Assembly: GCF_020866905.1 (NCBI RefSeq)
Contig: NZ_JAIVCC010000002.1
Coordinates: 372,001-436,000, forward strand
DNA: 64,000 bases
DNA from: Salinimicrobium sediminilitoris
GTDB lineage: Bacteria; Bacteroidota; Bacteroidia; Flavobacteriales; Flavobacteriaceae
Direction: 5' to 3'
This document shows, one piece after another, positions 9,121 through 17,229 of the stretch. Position numbers and translations under genes: made by a program. Positions within the stretch are counted from its first letter, which is position 1. Every line of letters begins with the position of its first letter. Under the pieces are notes generated by a model. That model was not told the DNA's origin, did not search any database, and worked only from the letters and a program-made list of their open reading frames with translations.

Positions 9121-9645
9121 CAGAATGGATTAATAAGGAAGGTGGATCTTGAAAATATGCTCCGATTCAAGATAGGAGAGGTTATAACCTTTGTACTAGA
9201 AAAGCTGTATTTTTTAATATTACCACCGCTTCTTACAGGGGAACTATCATTATCACTGTCTTTCATTCCTATGAATTAGAAAATTCATGCAAATATCCAC
9301 AAAAATTGTTCCTCCTAAAAAAAGTTAAAATCTTTTTTCATACCTCTTACAATTAAGCTCTCCTATCTAAAGAATAAACTTATAATTTTTGGGAGATAAA
9401 GATTATTATGTCAAAATAGTACTCTTAAAAAAGGTATTTTTCAGAACGGCTGCCATTAAATTTACTACAAGTTCCGGCGCTGATTGCACAAATGCTACTT
9501 TTGTAAGACCGATAACTTTAATAAGAATAGAAAGGACGACATCTATATTAGAAGCTGCATCTTCCAATTTTGAAGCACTAAAAATGAGAGCTGGAAAATC
9601 TACGATTGGCAGTAATAAAGTAATGATCCTTTAAATTGAAAAAAA
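9121..9645. other. AT-rich gap with no supported gene
   Basis: A 525-bp stretch. Open frames of about 80 codons exist on both strands near 9389-9634, but neither has recognisable protein character. The minus-strand reading contains a stretch (ESAP-like, FVQSAPELVV) faintly like ribosomal protein L7/L12, too weak to annotate. The region next to 9120 presumably carries the CNNM promoter. It belongs to the decayed zone that runs to the tRNA-Ser. Confidence 0.4.
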
Positions 9646-9683
9646 TTTAGCTATTCTAAAAATATAATTTTAGAATAGCTAAA
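9646..9683. terminator. Perfect 16-bp hairpin, terminator after the zinc-ribbon gene
   Basis: TTTAGCTATTCTAAAA (9646-9661) and its exact reverse complement (9668-9683) flank the 6-base loop ATATAA. The hairpin begins 21 bp past the stop codon of the leftward gene at 9704. The stem is AT-rich and ends in TTT on both sides. It is most likely a transcription terminator, but 16 perfect pairs is longer than usual for this window. Confidence 0.6.
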
Positions 9684-9703
9684 TATGAGCAATTAAGTTC
9701 AAG

Positions 9704-9955
9704 CTAGAAATCAAATAAATCCCCAAGAAAAGAATCTTTTTTTCGCGGTTTGTTGTATTTATTTTCTCCTGTATTTGAATATCTATCACCACGGTGTTGC
9801 GGAGCTTGACCTTGTACAGGAGTTGAGGATCGTTCAATGATCTTATCCAGTTCTCCCCTGTCCAGCCAGACTCCCCGGCATTCTGGACAATAATCAATTT
9901 CTACACCATTACGATCAGTCATAACTAAGGTGGTATTATCATTCGGACACTTCAT
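9704..9955 (-). CDS. TFIIB-type zinc-ribbon protein
   Basis: An 83-residue protein. The N-terminal half is a TFIIB-like zinc ribbon with two Cys pairs: KCPNDNTTL and DYCPECRGVWLDRGELDKI. The CPxCxGxWLDxGEL signature is diagnostic of the zf-TFIIB family. The tail is polar, rich in Gln, Asn and Arg, and ends in FLGDLFDF. Such proteins are common small cytosolic proteins in bacteria; their role is not established. The start at 9955 places the first Cys pair right at the N-terminus, as usual in the family. Confidence 0.85.
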   Translation of the reverse strand: MKCPNDNTTLVMTDRNGVEIDYCPECRGVWLDRGELDKIIERSSTPVQGQAPQHRGDRYSNTGENKYNKPRKKDSFLGDLFDF

Positions 9956-10162
9956 ATTGATCTTTTTATATTCTTAGTAAGTTAGTAAATCTTTCAGTTT
10001 TTTCAAACCCCGATCTATCCTTCTATAAACGCATCCATTCTTCATTTTTCATACGGGCCACTTATCAAATTATTTCTAAATACTTCAAGGAAAACATCTC
10101 CAAGAATAAGGCTTATTCTATATGTGACCTGCTCTAATTATGCGGCTTCATCGGCAGGTTAA

Positions 10163-10547
10163 TTCATAGACCCGGTGTTTGGTCCATTTACGGTAGAAAA
10201 GATAAAAGGAAATACAGCAAGGTCCAGAACTACAATTTTTCCTGAGAGATACGGCTTTTGGATTATTTTTATTACACGGCTAAATCCCTTTTCTGTCAAA
10301 TGATGTTGTGAGCCTGGTTAGCGGAATGGTGAAAATGGACTATTGGAAATTCAGTTTAGCCTGTATTGCAGGCATAACTCCTCTAATGTTAATGTTAGCT
10401 TTATTGGGAGAAAGCACCCAAACCCTGACGAATTTATTAGTGGGTTCCGGAATTGCTCTTGTAATATTGGTAGGGAAAAATTATTCTAAGAAGAAGGCAA
10501 TTTTCTTCCAGATGCTGCCAAAAAAGTCGGTCGTAGAGGACCATTAA
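10163..10547 (+). pseudogene. TVP38/TMEM64 (DedA-superfamily) membrane protein remnant
   Basis: Two frames together give the C-terminal half of a VTT-domain membrane protein: VFGPFTVEKIKGN, TTIFPERYGFWIIFITRLNP, then after one extra T in the run at 10289-10292 the sequence continues LSNDVVSLVSGMVKMDYWKF, ITPLMLMLALLGE and a last helix GSGIALVILVGK. The FITRLNPFLSNDVVS and KMDYWKF motifs are typical of TVP38-like transporters. The N-terminal half is missing: a stop (10160-10162) precedes the readable part. A truncated product from the ATG at 10308 (79 residues) is possible but unlikely to work. It lies in the decayed zone beside tRNA-Ser. Confidence 0.75.
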
Positions 10548-10567
10548 AAAATAAAAACCGTAAATAA

Positions 10568-10924
10568 TTATGATCGGGTATTTGCTTTTGCTCTCTTAAT
10601 GAAATATCCCGCTATAGCAACTGCTGCACTTGAAAAAACAGCCACACGAACATTTTTATTTTGACTGCGTCGCCTCTCTAATGTCTCCTTTTTATAATTT
10701 TCACTCTCTAAAAACTTTTGCACACCTATACGATGTGCAGCGTCGAAATTTATTGAGGGAAGAAATTTTTCCTCTACTAACTGAATTACCTCTAAAGCCA
10801 GAAGAAGCCTGTAAGCTTCAGAAAACTCCGCAGGGTATTCTAAATCATCCTCCAACTCTCCTTCATTTTTTATAATTAACATAACAACCTCAGCAGCTGT
10901 TAGAACCTCTTTATTTGATTTCAT
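10568..10924 (-). CDS. Hypothetical protein with one C-terminal membrane segment
   Basis: A 118-residue protein I do not recognise. The first 70 residues are acidic and helical (EVLTAAEVVMLIIKNEGEL, YRLLLALEVIQLVEEKFLP). A basic linker follows (KKETLERRRSQNKNVR), then a short hydrophobic segment, VAVFSSAAVAIAGYFI, followed by Lys and Arg. It could be a tail-anchored inner-membrane protein. It is convergent with the TVP38 remnant. Since its neighbours are decayed genes, it may belong to the same acquired segment. Confidence 0.55.
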   Translation of the reverse strand: MKSNKEVLTAAEVVMLIIKNEGELEDDLEYPAEFSEAYRLLLALEVIQLVEEKFLPSINFDAAHRIGVQKFLESENYKKETLERRRSQNKNVRVAVFSSAAVAIAGYFIKRAKANTRS

Positions 10925-11149
10925 TTAAATATTTTCAATAACACTGCAATTTACAAGACCTCCTACTAATCAGCAACATAAAATGTCTTCAAAGAATCGT
11001 TCTGGAATCTCAAGAAGTTTTACTATGTTTGGCCATAGATGGGATAAAAGTAAGTTGTCCCTCCTTCTTTACACAAATATCGTCATGATTGAAGAATAGC
11101 GTGAATCGCTGATTATCATCTAAAAATTTGGGATAAAAATCCAGCAAAA

Positions 11150-11640
11150 TTTTTCCGCCCCTTCAATTCCTGCGTAAGGAATTCCCGGTCAACAATTTTT
11201 AAAGTTCCTTTCCAGTTCGAAAAGGGTCCCTGGAAATCCACTCATTCGCAAATGCAATGCGGATGATTTTTGCAAAATTCACAATATACTTCTTAGCTGA
11301 ATTGTGGTTACATTTCCTTTCAGTTTTAAGATAGTATTCAAAACCCGAAATAAATCTGTGATCTCTCCGTTGGACAGGAATATCACCTATAAGGCTGTTG
11401 ACCTTTGCGTTATGTTCCTCGAAAATTTCTAAAACCTGTTTTGGTGTAGAGTCTTTTACATCCTTTCTTAGAGAATAGTCAATCAGATCTCTGGCCGTAA
11501 AAAATTTCTCTTTTTCTAAGAGGTTCTGATGTGCCATATACAGATCATTTTCTTTTTATTCAGGTAACGGTTAAGAATTTTTGCATCCTTTTTTGTAGAA
11601 ATATTCATCATAAAGGTGTCACTCAATTTCATGGCCTTAT
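11150..11640 (-). pseudogene. Degraded integrase with SAM-like domain, Bacteroidota mobile-element type
   Basis: The clean frame 11199-11537 encodes the core-binding part of a tyrosine integrase: EKEKFFTARDLIDYSLRKDV, EEHNAKVNSLIG, ISGFEYYLKTERKCNHNSAK, KYIVNFAKIIRIAFANEWI and SRDPF. Upstream on the same strand another frame gives MKLSDTF and KKDAKILNRYLNK, which joins the main frame after a shift near 11540. Downstream a frame change continues as KIVDREFLTQELK, typical of the family after DPF. The stretch normally between HNxKxxxLIG and the FEYYLKT segment is deleted and the whole catalytic domain is gone. It sits just past the 3' end of tRNA-Ser, the usual place for an integrase. Confidence 0.75.
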
Positions 11641-11677
11641 TGCCTCCGAATCGTTCACCGCGAAGAATGATATTAGA

Positions 11678-11716
11678 TGAAATTATTTGAAATTATTTGA
11701 AATTATTTGAAATTAT
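11678..11716. repeat. Tandem 10-bp repeat (TGAAATTATT), almost four copies
   Basis: Three perfect copies of TGAAATTATT (11678-11707) plus nine bases of a fourth. It lies between the degraded integrase and the 3' end of tRNA-Ser. The period matches one helical turn. It could be a slippage product or what is left of an integrase arm-site or attachment region. Confidence 0.8.
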
Positions 11717-11761
11717 GAAAAATGAAAAAGCCCGTAAACAGTGCGTTTACGGACTTTTCAG

Positions 11762-11846
11762 CGGAGGAAGAGGGATTCGAACCCCCGGAGGTGTTACCCT
11801 CAACAGTTTTCAAGACTGCCGCAATCGACCACTCTGCCATTCCTCC
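11762..11846 (-). tRNA. tRNA-Ser (anticodon TGA)
   Basis: The minus strand gives an 85-base type-II tRNA. The acceptor stem GGAGGAA pairs with TTCCTCC, followed by discriminator G. The anticodon loop CTTGAAA has anticodon TGA at 11810-11812. There is a long variable arm, and the T-loop reads GGTTCGAATCC. CCA is not encoded. An integrase remnant lies just past its 3' end, so this tRNA may have served as an integration site. Confidence 0.95.
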
Positions 11847-12534
11847 ATTGCGGGTGCAAATATAAAAAGCTTTTTTAAAATAAAACCTAAAAAAAGGATT
11901 TTTTTAAAGAGAGAAATTCAGGTGGAGAAATAGATCCGACTTCACTGATGAACCCCTGTCCCGTTAATATCTTGAATCTCAACTTTTCATATCCTCATCC
12001 TCCTCCTTTCTGGGAAAAACTCCAACTAAGGCATTGAAGATCCTGGCTCATTTTTTTCTATCTGAAGTCTTATTTAACCCTCTCTTTTCCTTTCCGAACC
12101 TGGTCATGCCAATAATATTTCTGCAGTATTGCTTTTGGCAGGAAGAGGTTTCATGTTGCCGACTTGCTTTTATTCGGATAATATTTATTTGAAGAATAGG
12201 GATGCTTGAGTAATATATATTTGCCCCGGGCTTTATTTTCTCTTATCATCCTCCCTAAAGCAAAAGAAGTTAAAGCAATACAAAGAACCGGAAAAAAGAT
12301 TCTGCATGAAAAACCCGCTCCCCAAAGTTTAAAGAAAAACAGCAAAACTTGACCCGAATCGTATAACCAAAAAAAACTAGAAGGGGCTCAAATTTTTCTT
12401 CTACTAATTAATAGGGCAAATGTAAGTCTCAATTTTGGTGGAAAGTTCCTACATGTACTGTTAAATGGAGGTTAAACCGCGATTTATCGGATACTTTTAT
12501 TGATAGAAATGAGTTATTTTGAAGTAAAGAAATT
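11847..12534. other. Long gap upstream of tRNA-Ser, no supported gene
   Basis: About 690 bp. The part next to the tRNA (11847-11900) should carry its promoter. A 64-codon open frame on the minus strand (12151-12345) has one hydrophobic stretch but no recognisable similarity or context, and I do not call it. The remainder is AT-rich with frequent stops in all frames. It fits with the decayed character of this zone. Confidence 0.4.
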
Positions 12535-12596
12535 TGCCTGTAAAGGCACTACAAGTGAGAAGCGTACCCCCCTACATTACTCTTCTCACTTTTTTG
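12535..12596 (+). ncRNA. Candidate small RNA ending in a terminator-like hairpin
   Basis: On the plus strand a small stem GCC-TGTAAA-GGC (about 12537-12548) is followed by a 9-bp perfect stem AGTGAGAAG (12554-12562) and CTTCTCACT (12582-12590), then a run of T. The loop is 19 bases and C-rich. The T-run is on the plus side, yet the only nearby gene (12608-13036) is on the minus strand, so the hairpin does not simply end that gene. A short plus-strand transcript is the simplest explanation. No promoter matches TAnnTTTG exactly. Inference only. Confidence 0.35.
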
Positions 12597-12607
12597 TTTG
12601 TCCCAAT

Positions 12608-13036
12608 TCATGCATTGGATGAATTTTGCAGAAAAAATCTTATTATATCTGTAGTAGTAACTATTCCGGTAAGGCAGTCATCATCCACTACAGGCAAGGC
12701 ATGAAATTCATAGTTAAGGAATAATCTGGCTACTTCATCTACTGTACTTTTAGAAGAAATATATTCTACCTTCCTCGTCATGACCTGTTCAATGGTAAAC
12801 ATGTCATAAACAGAAGTTTCAACCTCCTCATCTTCCACATTTACCGCATCGGCAAAAGAAATTCTTAGCAGGTCATTAAGGCTTACCATGCCCACAATGT
12901 GTTCCTTCTCAACTACCGGAAGGTGTCTTATGTGGTTTTTCTTCATTAGAGATTCAGCTGTAGATAAATTATCAGACAAAGACAGTCTCAAAATATTTTT
13001 GGTCATAATCTCGGAAACGGGGACGGCATTTTTCAT
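12608..13036 (-). CDS. Two-CBS-domain protein
   Basis: A 142-residue cytosolic protein made only of a CBS pair (Bateman module). The first CBS is near residues 5-65 (VSEIMTKNILRLSL, HIRHLPVVEKEHIVGMVSL) and the second near 80-140 (IEQVMTRKVEYISS, FHALPVVDDDCLTGIVTTTD). The T-T-T-D ending of CBS2 is the usual ribose/phosphate-contact motif for adenosyl ligands. Free-standing CBS pairs bind AMP, ATP or SAM and regulate partner enzymes; the partner is not evident here. The long linker VNVEDEEVETSVYDM between the domains is acidic. Confidence 0.9.
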   Translation of the reverse strand: MKNAVPVSEIMTKNILRLSLSDNLSTAESLMKKNHIRHLPVVEKEHIVGMVSLNDLLRISFADAVNVEDEEVETSVYDMFTIEQVMTRKVEYISSKSTVDEVARLFLNYEFHALPVVDDDCLTGIVTTTDIIRFFLQNSSNA

Positions 13037-13201
13037 TGGTATAAAGATTTACATCATGTACTTAAAAATACGACAAATCTGTTTTATTATCTATTAAGGA
13101 CCTCGAAATCTTTTATAAAAATCAACGCCCAAAGGCTTTTAAAACAGAATTCCTTTAAAACTATTATCTTGCCGTTCTTATCATAAAACTGAAATTAAAA
13201 C

Positions 13202-14233
13202 ATGAAAAAATTATTTTTGTTATCCCTTGCAGTAAGCCTTGTAGGATGTAAGGCGCAACAGCCAGGAGACGTTTCGGAGGCCAATCCAATGGAATATGCA
13301 AATACAATTACTGCGGAAGAATTAAAGGAGCACCTCTACATTTTTGCCAGTGATGAATTCCAGGGTAGGGAAACTGGAGAACCCGGACAAAAATTGGCCG
13401 CCGAATATCTGAAAAAAGAATACCAGAGCCTTGATATTGATTCCCCCTTAGGTGAGGATGATTACTACCAGGAGGTACCGGGTAGTTATTTTACACGCGG
13501 AACTGTGAATGATACCGAAAATGTTTTGGCCTATATCCAGGGTAGCACTAAGCCGGAAGAGGTCCTGGTGATCTCTTCTCATTATGACCACGTAGGGATC
13601 GATGATGAAGGAAACATCTACAACGGGGCCGATGATGACGGGTCGGGAACTGTTGCCATTCTCGAGATCGCCGAAGCTTTTAAAAAAGCACAGGAAGATG
13701 GTTTTGCTCCTAAGCGCTCTATCTTGTTCCTGAATGTCACGGGAGAAGAAAAAGGCCTGGTAGGATCAAAATTTTATTCAGAAAATCCGGTTTTCCCTCT
13801 GGCTAACACCGTGACCAATCTGAATATAGATATGATTGGGCGTATAGGAACAGACATGGAAACTGCGGGTGATTATGTATATCTTATTGGAAGCGATAAA
13901 TTAAGTACAGAGCTGCATGAACTTAGTGAAGAGGTGAACGAAAAATACCTTAACCTCAACCTGGATTATACCTATAATGATGAAAATGATCCTAACAGGT
14001 TCTACTACCGTAGTGATCACTACAACTTTGCAAAGCATGATATTCCAATTATCTTCTATTTTAATGGGGTACATGAAGATTATCACCAGCCTACGGATAC
14101 TCCCGACAAGATCGAATATGACCTCCTGGCTAAAAGAGCCAAACTGGTATTCCTCACGGCATGGGAAGTAGCAAATAGGGAAACTCGCCCTTATGTTGAT
14201 AAACCTACTCTAACGACAGAAGCTACAGAGTAG
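13202..14233 (+). CDS. M28-family zinc aminopeptidase lipoprotein
   Basis: A 343-residue exported peptidase. The N-terminus MKKLFLLSLAVSLVGC has a lipobox with Cys16. Zinc ligands and catalytic residues of family M28 are visible: SSHYDHVG (His127), NGADDDGSGT (Asp145), the catalytic Glu pair TGEEKG (182-183), NIDMIGR (Asp210) and YRSDHYNF (His273). It probably removes N-terminal residues from peptides in the periplasm or at the cell surface. It stands alone with its own terminator. A weak promoter-like TATCTTGC lies about 30 bp upstream. Confidence 0.93.
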   Translation: MKKLFLLSLAVSLVGCKAQQPGDVSEANPMEYANTITAEELKEHLYIFASDEFQGRETGEPGQKLAAEYLKKEYQSLDIDSPLGEDDYYQEVPGSYFTRGTVNDTENVLAYIQGSTKPEEVLVISSHYDHVGIDDEGNIYNGADDDGSGTVAILEIAEAFKKAQEDGFAPKRSILFLNVTGEEKGLVGSKFYSENPVFPLANTVTNLNIDMIGRIGTDMETAGDYVYLIGSDKLSTELHELSEEVNEKYLNLNLDYTYNDENDPNRFYYRSDHYNFAKHDIPIIFYFNGVHEDYHQPTDTPDKIEYDLLAKRAKLVFLTAWEVANRETRPYVDKPTLTTEATE

Positions 14234-14261
14234 TATTTATAGAACTCACTCAAGAATCCGG

Positions 14262-14298
14262 ACCTAACAGGTTTTCACAACCTGTTAGGTCTTTTTTT
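14262..14298 (+). terminator. Rho-independent terminator of the M28 peptidase gene
   Basis: ACCTAACAGGTT (14262-14273) and AACCTGTTAGGT (14279-14290) form a perfect 12-bp stem with loop TTCAC. A run of seven T follows at 14292-14298. It lies 28 bp past the stop codon. Confidence 0.9.
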
Positions 14299-14382
14299 AT
14301 TTTACCGGCAACCACTCTCAATTCTTGCTACAAGAAACTCCTAAAACAAAAAAAGCTCCTTGTTTTCACAAGAAGCTTTCTG

Positions 14383-14456
14383 GGTGGAAGACCGGGTTCG
14401 AACCGGCGACCTCTGGAACCACAATCCAGCGCTCTAACCAGCTGAGCTACAACCAC
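14383..14456 (-). tRNA. tRNA-His (anticodon GTG)
   Basis: A 74-base cloverleaf on the minus strand: TAGCTCAGCTGGTTAGAGC D-arm, anticodon stem CTGGA/TCCAG with GTG at 14420-14422, and T-loop GGTTCGAACCC. The base before position 1 (14457) is G on this strand, so the extra G-1 of tRNA-His is encoded. The acceptor stem has two U-U oppositions (positions 5-68 and 6-67), which I believe is normal in flavobacterial tRNA-His. Confidence 0.93.
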
Positions 14457-14519
14457 CATTTAAATCGGATGCAAATGTAGTATAAATCCTTTCTTTTACA
14501 AAAGAAAAAAATCAAATTT

Positions 14520-15236
14520 TTACAGAAGATCAAACAGGGAATCTACCGCTACGTGACGGCTCACGTTATACCCTTCGGCGTACTCCACATCTATTAAACG
14601 ACCTAAATCCCTGGCCCTGTAGGTGATGCTGTCAAAGAAATTGCTGCTCGAGATTGGCGTTTGGGGTTCTTTGCTGTCTTCATCCCAAAATTGAGAGCGA
14701 TAAGCTTTTACAGATTCCATCTTTTTCTCCATAAATCCGGTGACATCGACCACCACATCTGGCGTTAAATTCTTCCATTGAATGTAGTGAAAAACATTCT
14801 TTGGGCGCCAGGCATGCTGGGAATTTCCTTCAAGAATGGTTTCTATCTTTCTCAAACCACTTAAAAAACAAGCATCGGCTACCAGTTTTGCACCTTTACC
14901 ATGATCAATATGCCGGTCATCAATGGCATTACACAGCACCAGGTCTGGCTTATATTTTCTAAGAACTTTTATGATCTCCAGTTGATGTGCCACATTGTTT
15001 ACAAAGAATCCGTCGCTAAACTCGAGGTTTTCACGCATCGAAAGCCCAAGTATCTTGGCAGCATCGGCAGCTTCCTGGTCCCTTATTTCGGCCGTACCAC
15101 GGGTTCCTAATTCTCCCCTGGTAAGATCAAGAACACCAACTTTTTTTCCGCGGGAAATTTCTTTAGCAAGCGTCGCAGAGCAACTTAACTCTACATCATC
15201 GGGATGGGCTCCAATGGCCAGTATATCTAATTTCAT
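14520..15236 (-). CDS. bshB1: Bacillithiol biosynthesis deacetylase BshB1
   Basis: A 238-residue PIG-L/LmbE-family zinc deacetylase. It shows the signature AIGAHPDDVELSCSATLAK at the N-terminus, TRGELGTRGTAEIRDQEA, and the metal-binding DDRHIDHGKGAKLV. These and the length match BshB1, which hydrolyses N-acetylglucosaminyl-malate to glucosaminyl-malate, step two of bacillithiol synthesis. Bacillithiol is the main low-molecular-weight thiol in many Bacteroidota. The other bsh genes are not in this window. The gene is followed on its upstream side by the large non-coding repeat block, where its promoter must lie. Confidence 0.93.
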   Translation of the reverse strand: MKLDILAIGAHPDDVELSCSATLAKEISRGKKVGVLDLTRGELGTRGTAEIRDQEAADAAKILGLSMRENLEFSDGFFVNNVAHQLEIIKVLRKYKPDLVLCNAIDDRHIDHGKGAKLVADACFLSGLRKIETILEGNSQHAWRPKNVFHYIQWKNLTPDVVVDVTGFMEKKMESVKAYRSQFWDEDSKEPQTPISSSNFFDSITYRARDLGRLIDVEYAEGYNVSRHVAVDSLFDLL

Positions 15237-15928
15237 TTTTTATAATTTCTATTCTGTGGTTAAAATGACCCACGAATACACGAATAATTTTTTTTTGTAT
15301 TGTGTCGCTCCTTTGGAGCTCTTTTAATTTATAATTTTCCGCTATAAACATATCGCTCCTCCGGAGCTTCTTATTCAGATAATCTGAAAACTGATCACTG
15401 AATACTGATCACTTCTTCTTGTTTTCTTTTTTTAGCCACGAATACACGAATAATTTTTTATTGTTTTCAACTTAATTATGCCGCTCCTCCAGAATTTTAT
15501 GTTTCAAAAATTCTGACTACTGAACACTGACCACTGAACACCAGTCTTGGCTCTTGCCTCTTGATTCTTGTTTCTTTTTTAGCCACAAATACACACATAG
15601 TTTTTATTTCCTTTTCTGTGCTTAACTATGCCGCTCCTCTGGAGCTCTGTATGCAATTCCGTTTATTATTCCATAAATATAGCGCTCCTCCGGATCTTGA
15701 TTCCCAAAATTTCTGAATACTGATCATTGAACACTGATCACTCATTTAATGTCGCTCCTCCAGAGTTTTATATTTCCCAAAATTCTGACTACTGAACACC
15801 GACCACTGAACACCAGTCTTGGCTCTTGCCTCTTGATTCTTGATTCTTTTATTAGCCACGAATACGCGAATATTCCCAAACAATCTGATCACTGAGCACC
15901 GAACACTGAACACTTATTGAATCGACTC
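15237..15928. repeat. Block of interspersed short repeats, non-coding
   Basis: At least three short motifs alternate through the block. (a) CGCTCCTCCGGAGC-type palindromes, intact or decayed, near 15306, 15354, 15483, 15631, 15684 and 15751. (b) GCCACGAATACACGAATA-type units near 15268, 15435, 15581 and 15854, each followed by a T-rich run. (c) Strings built of CTGATCACTGAAYACTGA-type units near 15385, 15508, 15715, 15785 and 15880. A CAGTCTTGGCTCTTGCCTCT string occurs twice (15542 and 15821). There is no coding frame. The copies differ, so it looks like repeated duplication and decay. Confidence 0.85.
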
Positions 15929-17101
15929 CTACAGCCTCACGTCCAGCATGTCCTTACGGGCCTCTTCCAGCGCCTGTTCTATATCGGCAATAAGATCTTC
16001 GGGCTCCTCAATCCCTACAGAAAATCTCATAAGGTGGTCACTTATCCCCTGCTCTGCCCTTTCTTCGGGCGTTAATAATCCGTGAGAGGTTTTGGTTGGG
16101 GACAGGATGGTGGATTCTACACCCGCAAGGCTCATTGAAGGCTTGATAAGCCTTAGGTAATTCATAAAGGTTTGAGAATTTAGATCCTTCAGCTCAAAGG
16201 ACATCATCCCTCCAAAGCCGTGCATTTGCTTTTTCGCCAGCTCATGTCCTTCATGGGAAGAAAGACCGGGATAGTAAACTTTTTTCACCAGCTCATTTCC
16301 TTCAAGGAATTCAGCAAGTTTTTGAGCGTTTTCATTCTGCGCCTTTACTCTTAATCCCAATGTTTTAAGACTGCGCTCCAGGAGCCATACGGTGTAATCA
16401 CTTAGACTGCCGCCAAAATTCTTTGCAAGCTGAAAGATCCTGTCCACATATTCTTCCGTAGAGATCACTGTTCCCGCCAGGATATCGCTATGCCCGCCCA
16501 TATATTTTGTAGCTGAATGTATCACCACATCAATACCAAAATCAATAGGATTCTGGTTAACAGGCGAAGCAAAGGTATTATCGATCATACTCACCAGCCC
16601 ATGCTTCTTTGCGAGCTTCGCCACAGCTTCTATATCTGTAATGGTCAAAAGCGGATTCGACGGGGTCTCAATGTAAATGACCTTTGTATTGTCCCGAACC
16701 TCTTTTTCAAAAGCTTCGGCAGAGATGTCATTTGCAAAGGAATATTCAATTCCGAATTTTTCAAATTCCTCCACTACCAGGTTACTCGTTCCCCCATACA
16801 GGGTCCTTTGAAGCACCACATGGTCCCCCTTTTGTAAAAAGGCAAAAAGGGCGGTGCTTACTGCAGCCATTCCGCTTCCAAAGATAAGAGCAGCCTCCCC
16901 GTGTTCCAGGGCTGCCATTTTTTGGGCCAGTCCCCGTTGATTTGGAGTGTTGAAATAACGTGGATACCGCTTCACCTCTACATCTTCATAAGCATACGAA
17001 GTTGACATATATAACGGGGAAACAGCCCCCTTGAATTGTTCGTCCTTCACCTCTCCCACATGGGTACAAATGGTGTTAAGACCTGGCTTTTTTTGATTCA
17101 T
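15929..17101 (-). CDS. PLP-dependent Cys/Met-metabolism enzyme (cystathionine gamma-synthase/lyase or methionine gamma-lyase type)
   Basis: A 390-residue enzyme of the trans-sulfuration family. Motifs: IFGSGMAAVSTAL near 73-85, YIETPSNPLL near 143-152, MIDNTFASP near 172-180, and the PLP lysine in HSATKYMGGHSD (Lys199). The C-terminal SLAGVESTILSPTKTSHG contacts the substrate carboxylate. The family includes cystathionine synthases and lyases, O-acylhomoserine sulfhydrylases and methionine gamma-lyase; I cannot separate these by eye. No methionine-pathway neighbours help. It runs divergently from hutI with 128 bp between them. Confidence 0.9.
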   Translation of the reverse strand: MNQKKPGLNTICTHVGEVKDEQFKGAVSPLYMSTSYAYEDVEVKRYPRYFNTPNQRGLAQKMAALEHGEAALIFGSGMAAVSTALFAFLQKGDHVVLQRTLYGGTSNLVVEEFEKFGIEYSFANDISAEAFEKEVRDNTKVIYIETPSNPLLTITDIEAVAKLAKKHGLVSMIDNTFASPVNQNPIDFGIDVVIHSATKYMGGHSDILAGTVISTEEYVDRIFQLAKNFGGSLSDYTVWLLERSLKTLGLRVKAQNENAQKLAEFLEGNELVKKVYYPGLSSHEGHELAKKQMHGFGGMMSFELKDLNSQTFMNYLRLIKPSMSLAGVESTILSPTKTSHGLLTPEERAEQGISDHLMRFSVGIEEPEDLIADIEQALEEARKDMLDVRL

Positions 17102-17229
17102 AGTTGTTGGAAAAATTTCTTTCCCAAGTTAAAAATAAATACTGAAAAGACGAGGCTCCAAAAGTGGCATTTTCAAAGGTCCTCTTTGGCAGGCCCTGTA
17201 AATTCTCAACACTTTCCTATCTTTACGAT

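Noticed and set aside
9389-9634. An 81-codon plus-strand frame, with a minus-strand frame containing FVQSAPELVV like ribosomal protein L7/L12
   Set aside because: The similarity is faint and rests on a few residues. Neither strand has protein-like composition along the whole frame, and a real rplL would lie beside ribosomal or rpoB genes, which are absent.
12151-12345. A 64-codon minus-strand open frame with one hydrophobic stretch
   Set aside because: No recognisable motif, no supporting neighbour, and it sits in a decayed AT-rich zone where frames of this length arise by chance.
15237-15928. CRISPR array
   Set aside because: The repeats are of three different kinds, unevenly spaced and diverged, with no constant repeat-spacer pattern and no cas genes nearby.
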